A stretch of DNA of 64,000 nucleotides from Spirilliplanes yamanashiensis (lineage in GTDB: Bacteria > Actinomycetota > Actinomycetes > Mycobacteriales > Micromonosporaceae), in contig NZ_BOOY01000029.1 in assembly GCF_016863475.1 (NCBI RefSeq), positions 144,555 to 208,554 of the forward strand, read 5' to 3'. The translations under genes were made by a program, and so were the position numbers. Below the pieces are notes generated by a model. It was given only the letters and a program-made list of their open reading frames with translations, was not told where the DNA came from and ran no database searches. Below are positions 44,458 through 51,866 of this stretch, piece by piece (within the stretch, counting starts at the first letter, position 1; each line of letters begins with the position of its first letter).

Positions 44458-45406
44458 TCAGCTCGGGCACCGGCTTGAACCGCAGCACGTCGGCCGGGCC
44501 GTAGCGGCGCACGTCCTCGTCGTAGAACAGCTTGTAGCCCAGGTGGAACTGCTGCGGGCGGCGCAGCCGCGCGTACGTGGCGTCCTTCTCGGCGCGGGTG
44601 CCGAAGCCGTCGACGTGCTGCACCATGGCCAGCCCCGGCCGCTCGGTGATCTTCGCGACGTCGGGCAGCATCGACGCCCGGAACTGGTGCAGCACGAACA
44701 GCTTCTCCGGCAGGTCGTGCTCGGCCACCAGCCCGGCCAGGTACGCCGAGACCCGGTTGACCTCGGCGGCGCGCACCGAGCCGATGGTGCGGCCGGGCAC
44801 CGCGCCCTTCGCCATCCGCCACTCCGGGTCGAGCGCGAGGCCGACGTGCGGCTGCACGAGGAAGCGTTCGAGCGCCTTGGCCTGCGGCAGGAAGTCGCCG
44901 CGGCCGGGCTGCAGGTCGAGGATCACCAGCAGCTTGTGCCGGCGGGCGGCGTCGACGTAGCGCTGGATCTGGTCCATGGGGATCATCTGGCTGTAGTCGC
45001 CGTCGCCGCCCGGTTTCGCCTGCGCGACGCTGGCGATCAGCTCGAACGCGGGCTGCACGGTGCGGTCGCCCTTGAACTTCGCGGACGCGGCGCGCAGGCG
45101 GGGCACGATCCGGTCGGGCGACGCCTCGCCGAGCACGCCGAGGGCGGCGTTGCCGGCGGTGCCGTAGTAGGCGACCACGCGGTAGCGGGGGAAGATCTGC
45201 CGCCCGCCGAGCGGCAGCTCGGCCGGCCTGGCGGTGCTCTCCGGCGCGGGCGCAGCGCTCGCCGGCGGCGGTGCGGCGGACGGCGCAGCAGCAGACGGTG
45301 GAGCAGCCGACGCGGCGACCGGGGACGGTTCCGGGCCGGCGTCGCAGCCGGCGGCGAGCAGGGCCGCGACGGCGGCGAGAGCGAGCGCGGGGCGGAGGGG
45401 GCGCAC
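44444..45406 (-). CDS. Lipoprotein with a probable TIM-barrel-like domain, function unknown
   Basis: Protein of 320 residues. The lipobox is LAAVAALLAAGC (Cys21), followed by a Ser/Ala/Pro linker (22-62). The mature part starts FPRYRVVAYYGTAGNAALGVLGEASPDRIVPRL and has alternating beta/alpha segments ending in acidic or aromatic residues: VQPAFELIASVA, LLVILDLQPGRGDF, VGLALDPEWRM, LFVLHQF and LAMVQHVDGFGT. This layout suggests a glycoside-hydrolase-like barrel, with DLQPG and LDPEW as possible acidic sites, but no family is certain. It is predicted to face the outside of the membrane. It is a single gene divergent from the acyltransferase gene. Confidence 0.78.
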   Translation of the reverse strand: MRPLRPALALAAVAALLAAGCDAGPEPSPVAASAAPPSAAAPSAAPPPASAAPAPESTARPAELPLGGRQIFPRYRVVAYYGTAGNAALGVLGEASPDRIVPRLRAASAKFKGDRTVQPAFELIASVAQAKPGGDGDYSQMIPMDQIQRYVDAARRHKLLVILDLQPGRGDFLPQAKALERFLVQPHVGLALDPEWRMAKGAVPGRTIGSVRAAEVNRVSAYLAGLVAEHDLPEKLFVLHQFRASMLPDVAKITERPGLAMVQHVDGFGTRAEKDATYARLRRPQQFHLGYKLFYDEDVRRYGPADVLRFKPVPELISYQ

Positions 45407-45518
45407 CGGGTGACTCCTCGTCGTGCGGGGGCACGGACCGGGTCAGGTTACGCGCACCGGGCGGATCTGAGTACGCGCACCCTGTCGGCGCCGCCGCCGG
45501 GCGACGAGGCTGGCGGTC

Positions 45519-46880
45519 ATGCAGCGTGCCGCCGTCCTCGCCGACGCCACCCCCGACACCCGGGACCGCTACGTCGACCTGCTCCGGGTGCTGTCGCTCG
45601 CCGTGGTCGTCGGCGGCCACTGGCTGATGATCTCGATCCTGCCCGGCCAGCGCGTCGGCAACCTGCTGGCGATCGTGCCGGCCACCCAGGCCGCGACCTG
45701 GCTGTTGCAGGTGATGCCGCTGTTCTTCCTGGTCGGCGGGTTCTCGCACGCCACCGCGTGGCGGTCGGTGCGCCGGCGCGGCGGCGGGTACGCCGACTTC
45801 GCCCGGTCCCGCGCCGACCGGCTGCTGCGGCCGACCGCGGTGTTCGCAGGCGTGTGGCTGGCCGCGGCGGCGTGGCTGGAGCTGGCCGGCCACGACGAGG
45901 GGCTGGTCCGCACGGCCGCCCGCACGGTGGCGCAGCCGCTGTGGTTCCTCGGCGTCTACCTGGGGCTGGTGGCGCTGGCCCCGGCGCTGTGGCGGCTGCA
46001 CGAGCGGCTCGGCCGGCGGGCGTGGGCGGTGCCCGCCGCGCTGGGCGCCGCGGCGCTGGCCGTCGACGTGCTGCGGTTCGCGGGCGGGTACGGCGCGGCG
46101 GCGTACCTGAACGTGGCGTTCGTCTGGGTGGCCGTGCACCAGCTCGGCTTCTTCTGGGGCTCGGCGGGGCTGCGCCGGGCGGCGGGCCCGCTGGCGCTCG
46201 GCGGCCTGGCCGCGGTGGCCGCGCTGACGGTGCTGGGCCCGTACCCGGTGTCGATGGTGGGGGTGCCCGGCGCCCCGGTGTCGAACATGTCCCCGCCGAC
46301 GTTCGCCCTGTACTGCCACGCGCTGTGGCTGGTCGGCGTGGCGGTGCTGGCGGGTCCGGCCGCGCGGCGGCTGCTGGCGCGGCGGCGGGTGTGGCGGGCG
46401 GTGGTGGCGGCCAACGGGGCGGCGATGACGGCGTTCCTGTGGCATCTGAGCGCGCTGGTGCTGCTGCTGACGGTGGTGCTGGCGCTGCACGCCGACCTGC
46501 CGGCCCCCGGCACCGGGGCGTGGTGGCTGTCGCGGCCGCTGTGGCTGGGCGCGCTGGCGCTGATCACGGCGGGCCTGGTGGCGCTGTTCGGCGGCGCCGA
46601 CCGGCCGCGGGTGCGGCCGCTGCGCGGCGGCGGCACGGCGGTGGCCGCCGCCGGCATGGCGCTGTGCACCGCCGGGGTGCTGGGGCTGTCGGCCGTCGGG
46701 TTCGCCGGGGTGCTGGCCGGGCGCACCGCCACCCTGGTCGTGGTGCCGGTCACGGCGGCCGGGTCGGTGGCGGTGCTGGCGGTGGGCTGGGCGCTGCTGG
46801 CCGTCCGGCCCGGGTGGCGCGGGTGGCGCCGACATCACTCAGGTGACCGGCGCGCCTGCCGACCTACCGGACGTGGGTAG
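45519..46880 (+). CDS. Acyltransferase 3 family membrane protein
   Basis: Integral membrane protein of 453 residues with ten to eleven helices. The OafA/YrhL-type start RDRYVDLLRVLSLAVVVGGHWLM (16-38) has the conserved histidine, and LLQVMPLFFLVGGFSHATAWRSVRRRGGGYADFARSRADRLLRP carries the FFxxxGF and R-rich loop of the family. Such enzymes acylate sugars, polysaccharides, lipids or antibiotics at the membrane. The acceptor is unknown. Its 3' end overlaps the diguanylate cyclase gene by up to 38 bases, so both are probably one transcript. Confidence 0.88.
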   Translation: MQRAAVLADATPDTRDRYVDLLRVLSLAVVVGGHWLMISILPGQRVGNLLAIVPATQAATWLLQVMPLFFLVGGFSHATAWRSVRRRGGGYADFARSRADRLLRPTAVFAGVWLAAAAWLELAGHDEGLVRTAARTVAQPLWFLGVYLGLVALAPALWRLHERLGRRAWAVPAALGAAALAVDVLRFAGGYGAAAYLNVAFVWVAVHQLGFFWGSAGLRRAAGPLALGGLAAVAALTVLGPYPVSMVGVPGAPVSNMSPPTFALYCHALWLVGVAVLAGPAARRLLARRRVWRAVVAANGAAMTAFLWHLSALVLLLTVVLALHADLPAPGTGAWWLSRPLWLGALALITAGLVALFGGADRPRVRPLRGGGTAVAAAGMALCTAGVLGLSAVGFAGVLAGRTATLVVVPVTAAGSVAVLAVGWALLAVRPGWRGWRRHHSGDRRACRPTGRG

Positions 46881-48348
46881 GGAGAACCGCGCGTGGCGCT
46901 GGTGGGCCGCCGCGGGTGTCGCGGCGATCGCCGGCTACCCGTTGCTCCCGGCCGAGTCGACCGCGAGCACCACCTACTACAACGTCCTCGTGCTGGCCTG
47001 CGTGCTGGCGATCGGCGTCGCCGCGCCCCGCCGCGCCGCGCCCGGCACCCGCGCCGTCTGGTACCTGATCGGCGCCGGGCAGCTCGCCTGGGCGGGCGGC
47101 GACCTGCTGTTCTCCTGGTACGAGGCGCAGGGGCTGGACCCGTTCCCCTCCCCCGCGGACGTCGTCTACCTGGCCGGCTACCCGCTGCTGGGGGCCGGCA
47201 TCCTGCTGCTGGTGCGGCGGCGCACCCGCGGAGGCGACCGCGGCGGGCTCATCGACGCCGCGATCGTGTCCACCGGCGTCAGCCTGCTCGCCTGGGTCTA
47301 CGTGATCATGCCGATGACGCAGGAGAGCGGCGTGCCGGCGCTGCAGAAGGGGATCTCGCTGGCGTACCCGGGCGGCGACCTCGTCCTCATCGTGCTGCTC
47401 ATCCGGCTGTACACCTCGCGCGGCGCCCGGACCGTCAGCTACTGGCTGATGTCGTTCGCGGTGGTCGCGGTGCTCGGCGCGGACGCCATCTTCACCGGCC
47501 TGATCACCACCGACTCCGGCGTGTTCAACCTCGTCGCCGAGATGCTGTGGATGAGCTCGTACTTCGGCTTCGCCGCCGCGGCGTGGCACGGCTCGGCGGC
47601 GCGGACGGCCGCGGCGACGCGGCAGGCGACCGGGCTGCGGACCACGCCCGGCGTGCGCCCCGGCCGGCTGACCGTGCTGGCGCTCGCCTCCCTGCTGGCG
47701 CCCGCGGTGCTGTTCCAGCAGGGGCTGACCGACCCCACCCGCATCGACTGGCTGCCCATCGCCGCCGGCGCGATGGTCCTGTTCATCCTGGTGGTGCTGC
47801 GGATGCGCGGGCTCGTCATGCACGTGCAGCGCCAGGCCGCGCAGCTGGCCGCCATCGCCAACCGCGACGGCCTGACCGGCGCCCCGAACCGCCGCGCCTG
47901 GGACACCGGCATCGCCGCCGCGCTCGCCCACGCGCGGCGCCGCGACGAGCCGGTCGTGGTGGCGCTGCTCGACCTCGACCACTTCAAGCAGTACAACGAC
48001 CGGCACGGCCACCTGGCCGGCGACCGGCTGCTGCGCGAGGCCGCCGACGCGTGGGCCGGCCGGCTGCGCACCCAGGACCTCATCGCCCGCTACGGCGGCG
48101 AGGAGTTCGCGGTGCTGCTGCCCGGGGCCCTGCTCGGCGAGGCCACCGAGATCATGGAGCGGCTGCGCGGCGCCACCCCGGGCGGGCAGACGTTCTCGGC
48201 GGGGCTGGCGCTGTGGGACGGCGCGGAGACCGCCGAGGCGCTCGTCGCCCGCGCCGACACCGCCCTGTACGCGGCCAAGCGGGCGGGACGTGACCGGATC
48301 ACGCCGGCCACGACGCCGGTCGCCGTGCCCGCGTCACTCGCCGCCTGA
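46843..48348 (+). CDS. Membrane-bound diguanylate cyclase (GGDEF)
   Basis: Protein of 501 residues. Residues 20-330 form about nine hydrophobic helices, an integral-membrane sensor of unknown ligand. The C-terminal GGDEF domain starts at NRDGLTGAPNRRAWDTGIA and has the intact active loop YGGEEFAVLLPG (about 423). An inhibitory RxxD site (RTQD) sits five residues before GGEEF, so product feedback is expected. It should make cyclic di-GMP from GTP. GTG 46843 gives a 38-base overlap with the acyltransferase gene; GTG 46873 is an alternative with 8 bases overlap. No EAL domain is fused. Confidence 0.9.
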   Translation: MTGAPADLPDVGRENRAWRWWAAAGVAAIAGYPLLPAESTASTTYYNVLVLACVLAIGVAAPRRAAPGTRAVWYLIGAGQLAWAGGDLLFSWYEAQGLDPFPSPADVVYLAGYPLLGAGILLLVRRRTRGGDRGGLIDAAIVSTGVSLLAWVYVIMPMTQESGVPALQKGISLAYPGGDLVLIVLLIRLYTSRGARTVSYWLMSFAVVAVLGADAIFTGLITTDSGVFNLVAEMLWMSSYFGFAAAAWHGSAARTAAATRQATGLRTTPGVRPGRLTVLALASLLAPAVLFQQGLTDPTRIDWLPIAAGAMVLFILVVLRMRGLVMHVQRQAAQLAAIANRDGLTGAPNRRAWDTGIAAALAHARRRDEPVVVALLDLDHFKQYNDRHGHLAGDRLLREAADAWAGRLRTQDLIARYGGEEFAVLLPGALLGEATEIMERLRGATPGGQTFSAGLALWDGAETAEALVARADTALYAAKRAGRDRITPATTPVAVPASLAA

Positions 48349-48373
48349 GGCCGGACGGCGGTACGTTTCGGGC

Positions 48374-49324
48374 GTGGACGACACCGACGCCCCGGGCGGG
48401 CCCGAGCTGTTGCCCGGCCACGAGGTCGCCCTCGGCGGCCCGCGCGGCATGACCGTGCGCCGCACCCTGCCCGACCGCGGCCGGCGGATGGTGGGGGCGT
48501 GGTGCTTCCTCGACGCGTACGGGCCGCAGCCGATCGCCCCCGGCGCGCCGGGCATGCGCATCGGGCCGCACCCGCACATCGGCCTGCAGACGGTCAGCTG
48601 GCTGCTGCGCGGCGAGATCCTGCACCGCGACAGCGTCGGCAGCCTGCGCCAGGTCGAGCCCGGCCAGCTCAACCTCATGACGGCCGGGCGGGGCATCGCG
48701 CACTCCGAGGAGACCCCGGCGGCGCACTCGGGCGTGCTGCACGGGGTGCAGCTGTGGGTGGCGCTGCCCGACGGCGCCCGGCACACCGACCCGGCGTTCG
48801 CCCACCACCCCGACCTGCCCGTCCTCGCCGCGGACGGGCTCAGCACCACCGTGATCATGGGCGAGCTGGACGGCGCCGCGTCGCCCGCCGCCACTCACAG
48901 CCCCCTGGTCGGCGCCGAGCTGCGGCTGACCGCCGGGGGCGCCGGCACCCTGCCGCTGCGGCCCGGCTTCGAGTACGCCCTGCTGGTCGTGGACGGCCCG
49001 GGCGCCCGCGTCGACGGCCACGAGCTGACCGCCGGGCCGCTGCTCTACCTCGGCGCCGGGCGCACGGCGCTGCGGGTGGCCGCCGACGGCCCGGCGACCC
49101 TGGTGCTGATCGGCGGCGAGCCGTTCGACGAGCGGATCGTCATGTGGTGGAACTTCGTCGGCCGCGACCACGACGAGATCGTCGCCGCCCGCGCGGACTG
49201 GGCGGCGGGCGCCCGGTTCGGCGCGGTGCACGGCTACGCCGGGCCGCCGCTGCCCGCCCCGGCCATGCCCGCCACCCGGCTCGCTCCCCGCGGCCGCGTC
49301 CGCGACCTGCCGCCGTGGTCCTGA
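48374..49324 (+). CDS. Pirin family protein
   Basis: Cytoplasmic bicupin of 316 residues. Metal-binding residues of the N-terminal cupin are visible: HPHIGLQTVSWLLRGEILHRDSVG with two histidines, and RGIAHSEETP with the third histidine and the glutamate. Bacterial pirins bind iron; some have quercetinase activity, others regulate metabolic enzymes by protein contact. None of these roles can be picked here. GTG 48374 gives the usual N-terminus (VDDTDAPGGPELLPGHEVALGG); a longer in-frame start inside the preceding gene is not supported by the translation. It follows the cyclase gene after 25 bases. Confidence 0.87.
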   Translation: MDDTDAPGGPELLPGHEVALGGPRGMTVRRTLPDRGRRMVGAWCFLDAYGPQPIAPGAPGMRIGPHPHIGLQTVSWLLRGEILHRDSVGSLRQVEPGQLNLMTAGRGIAHSEETPAAHSGVLHGVQLWVALPDGARHTDPAFAHHPDLPVLAADGLSTTVIMGELDGAASPAATHSPLVGAELRLTAGGAGTLPLRPGFEYALLVVDGPGARVDGHELTAGPLLYLGAGRTALRVAADGPATLVLIGGEPFDERIVMWWNFVGRDHDEIVAARADWAAGARFGAVHGYAGPPLPAPAMPATRLAPRGRVRDLPPWS

Positions 49325-49444
49325 CCTGCGCACATGATCTATGCCGGAGCGTCGATCCGGCTTGACCGGCCGGGCCCGAGCGCGGATCGTCGGAAGGGAG
49401 CGGCGTGCGCCCGGCACGCCCCGGCCGGCCGGAGGGAGCGGGTC

Positions 49445-49867
49445 ATGACGCTGGGCCGAGCCGCGCTGTTCCTGCTCATCGTGACGGCGCCCACGCTCAT
49501 CGGCGCCGCGTTCCTCACCGCGCCGCGCTGGCTCGCCGCCCTGGCCGGCCGGCTGCCCGACCGGCGCGAGCCGCGCGGCCCGCAGCCGCTCGGCCGGCCC
49601 ATCGAGCAGCTCGCCGCCGACCTGCGCCGGCTCGTCCGGCTGCACGGCCAGCTCGCCGGCACCGCCCACCTCGGCACCCGGGCGCAGCGCATGTGGGCCG
49701 TCGAGGCGGCCATCGGCGCGCGGGCGATCGAGGCCGCCGACGCCCTCGGCGTGCCGCACCCCGTACCCCCGCCCGACGGGCGCCTCAGCCGCGACGAGCT
49801 CGGCGCCCTGCTGCGGGCCCTGGCCGCGGCGGGCCTGGTCCTGCCCGCGGCGGCGGACACCCTCTAG
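49445..49867 (+). CDS. Small membrane-anchored protein, family not recognised
   Basis: Protein of 140 residues with one N-terminal hydrophobic helix (about 5-25, RAALFLLIVTAPTLIGAAFL) and a basic, helical cytoplasmic part (LGRPIEQLAADLRRLVRLHGQL, AQRMWAVEAAIGARAIEAADALG, SRDELGALLRALAAAGLVLPA). No catalytic motif is seen. ATG 49445 has GGAGGGAG at suitable spacing. The protein resembles anonymous actinomycete membrane proteins of this size by composition only. It is the last gene before a clear terminator hairpin. Confidence 0.75.
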   Translation: MTLGRAALFLLIVTAPTLIGAAFLTAPRWLAALAGRLPDRREPRGPQPLGRPIEQLAADLRRLVRLHGQLAGTAHLGTRAQRMWAVEAAIGARAIEAADALGVPHPVPPPDGRLSRDELGALLRALAAAGLVLPAAADTL

Positions 49868-49873
49868 ACGCGG

Positions 49874-49910
49874 CGGCGGCCGGCCACCCCGCGGGGATGA
49901 CCGGCCGCCG
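49874..49910. terminator. Bidirectional terminator hairpin
   Basis: 10-bp stem CGGCGGCCGG/CCGGCCGCCG around an internal self-complementary CCCCGCGGGG. It is placed between two convergent genes (ending 49867 and 49923), so it can terminate both. Confidence 0.7.
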
Positions 49911-49922
49911 TGCGGTACGGGC

Positions 49923-51374
49923 CTAGAAGTCGTCCGGCGTGCTCATCCGCTCGCGGATCCAGGCACCGGCCGGCTTGAGCCGGGAGGTGCCGGAGAACGC
50001 GCCGGCCGCGCAGGTGCCCTGCGTGAACACGGCACCCGAGCGCTGGTCGTCGGAGTAGTTCCAGTTGACCCAGCTGACCTTGTTGTCCCTCATCAGGTCC
50101 AGGTACTTCTGCGACTGGGCGAAGTTGTTCTCCTCGTCGCCGCTGGCCTTCTGCGTGCCGAACTCGGTGACGAACACCGGCAGGTTCGCGATCGCGTTGC
50201 GGAAGGTGTTCAGGTAGTAGTCGTCGTGGCTGGCGGCGTAGAAGTGGAACACGTACATGATGTTGGACGCGTTGACCGGGTTCGCCTTGATGCGCTCGAC
50301 GCCCTTGTTCTCGCCCGACGCGCCGAACGACGACCAGTCCTCCGTGCCGACCAGCACCACGCCGTCGGAGTCCTGCGCCCGGATCACCGGGATGATCTGG
50401 TCGGCGTACGACTTGATCGAGTTCCAGTTCACGCCGCTGGGCTCGTTGGCGATCTCGTAGATGATGTTGTTCTTGTTCTTGTGCCGCGAGGCGATCTCGG
50501 TGAAGAACGTCTTCGCCCGGGCCAGGTTGAAGTTCGGGTCACCCGGGGTCAGCATGTGCCAGTCGACGATCGCGTACATGCCGCGGGCGGTGGCCTTCTC
50601 GATGTAGTCGTGCACCTTCGCGGTGAACCCGGCCGGGTCGGTCTCGTAGCCGCCCTCCTGGATGTACATCGAGATGCGCAGCACGTCGGCGCGCCACTCG
50701 TTCGCCAGCACGTTGAGCGACGCGTCGGTGACGCAGCCCGCGTACCACTGGATGCCGTGCGTGCTCATGCCGCGCAGCTGGATCGCCTTGCCCTGCGCGT
50801 TGCACAGCTGCCGGCCGCAGACGCGCAGCTGGCCGTTCCGCGACACCGGCGTGCCGGTCGGCGGGCTGGTGGTGACCGGCGGGGTCGTCGGCGGGCGCGT
50901 GGTCGGCGCGGTCGTCGGTTTCGTCGTCGGCGGGGTCGTCGGCGCGGTGGTCGTGGGCGCGGTCGTCGGGCCGCTGCCGCCGGAGCAGCTCACCCCGTTG
51001 AGCTTGCACCCGGACGGCGTGCCCGAGCCGCTGCCCAGGAAGCCGAACTTCACCGACGCGCCCGGCGCGATCGTGCCGTTGTAGTTGCGGTTGGTGAAGG
51101 TGAAGTGCTGGCCGCTGGACGTGAGCAGCGCGTCCCAGTACGAGCCGACCGAGCTGCCGGACGGCAGGTCGAACTCGACCTGCCAGGACGTGAGGGCGGA
51201 CGTGCCGCCGTTGGTGATGGTGTACTCGCCCTGCCAGCCGGACCCCCAGTCGCTCACCTTGCTGAAGGTGGCGGTGGTGGCCGCGGCGGAGGCCGGGCTG
51301 ACGACGTAGAGGGCCGTGCCGGCGGCGGCAACCGCGACGGCCACGGACAGTATCAGGGAACGGGAGCGGCGCAT
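49923..51374 (-). CDS. Secreted CBM2-GH5 endoglucanase
   Basis: Cellulase of 483 residues. Signal peptide 1-31 (RSLILSVAVAVAAAGTALYVVSPASAA). An N-terminal CBM2 (about 32-130: FSKVSDWGSGWQGEYTITNGG, SSGQHFTFTNRNYNGTIAPGASVKFGFLGSG) ends in a disulfide pair. A Pro/Thr linker spans about 135-175. The GH5 subfamily-2-like catalytic domain follows: QLRGMSTHGIQW, IIYEIANEPS with acid/base Glu311, and VFVTEFGTQ with nucleophile Glu404. It should cut beta-1,4-glucan outside the cell. ATG 51374 is preferred over 51386 because GGAGG lies five bases before it. A promoter with near-consensus elements lies directly upstream. Confidence 0.93.
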   Translation of the reverse strand: MRRSRSLILSVAVAVAAAGTALYVVSPASAAATTATFSKVSDWGSGWQGEYTITNGGTSALTSWQVEFDLPSGSSVGSYWDALLTSSGQHFTFTNRNYNGTIAPGASVKFGFLGSGSGTPSGCKLNGVSCSGGSGPTTAPTTTAPTTPPTTKPTTAPTTRPPTTPPVTTSPPTGTPVSRNGQLRVCGRQLCNAQGKAIQLRGMSTHGIQWYAGCVTDASLNVLANEWRADVLRISMYIQEGGYETDPAGFTAKVHDYIEKATARGMYAIVDWHMLTPGDPNFNLARAKTFFTEIASRHKNKNNIIYEIANEPSGVNWNSIKSYADQIIPVIRAQDSDGVVLVGTEDWSSFGASGENKGVERIKANPVNASNIMYVFHFYAASHDDYYLNTFRNAIANLPVFVTEFGTQKASGDEENNFAQSQKYLDLMRDNKVSWVNWNYSDDQRSGAVFTQGTCAAGAFSGTSRLKPAGAWIRERMSTPDDF

Positions 51375-51866
51375 GACGTCCTCCACAGAGACATCGACGG
51401 TCGGGTAATTATTAAGACCACTTACGACCGATGTCCAGATCTTGCCGGTGTCTATTTGACAAGACTCTTTTCGGTAGCCTTAGCTGCGGTTTAAGTGTCA
51501 CCGACCGGCAGCCCCGGCCCACCCGCGGTATCCATCGCCGTCGAGATCCCGGCGCAGGGTGACCGGCCGGTGTTACGCGCCCGTTGCGGCTACCCACCGT
51601 GAGAAACGGTTCCGGAACCGGGCGGCGGCATGCGGCTTTCGGGACTGTCGGTCCCCATCTGTCCTCGTCCGATGGCGGGAACGGCCCGCTCAGGTGTGGC
51701 GGACGCCCCAATCGCGCGGCTAGCCTTCCAACCCCCACGCGGAAACGGCGGCATGACGTAACTGACGGTTGACGACACGCGACGAGGGTGATGCGACGGT
51801 GCAGCTCCACGGTGTGCGTTCCTTAAGCGCACGCGTCCCCGCGCCCGCGTACACGGCGGGGGCGCG
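51375..51866. other. 492-base intergenic region between cellulase and TPR-protein genes
   Basis: The first 120 bases are notably AT-richer than the rest of the window and hold the cellulase promoter. A plus-strand TTGACA occurs at 51455-51460, but no good -10 follows at 16-18 bases. From about 51520 to 51866 I see no convincing gene; short frames exist on both strands but lack ribosome sites and coding bias. No CebR-type TGGGAGCGCTCCCA site is present. Confidence 0.6.
51408..51437 (-). promoter_or_regulatory. Promoter of the cellulase gene
   Basis: Minus-strand -35 TGGACA (51437-51432) and -10 AATAAT (51413-51408) with an 18-base spacer. Transcription would start near 51401, giving a leader of about 27 bases including GGAGG. 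The surrounding AT-rich stretch is exceptional for this genome. Confidence 0.55.

Noticed and set aside
51584..51772. Small plus-strand frame in the cellulase upstream region
   Set aside because: No ribosome site, no coupling, Arg/Gly/Ser-rich product and mixed third codon positions.
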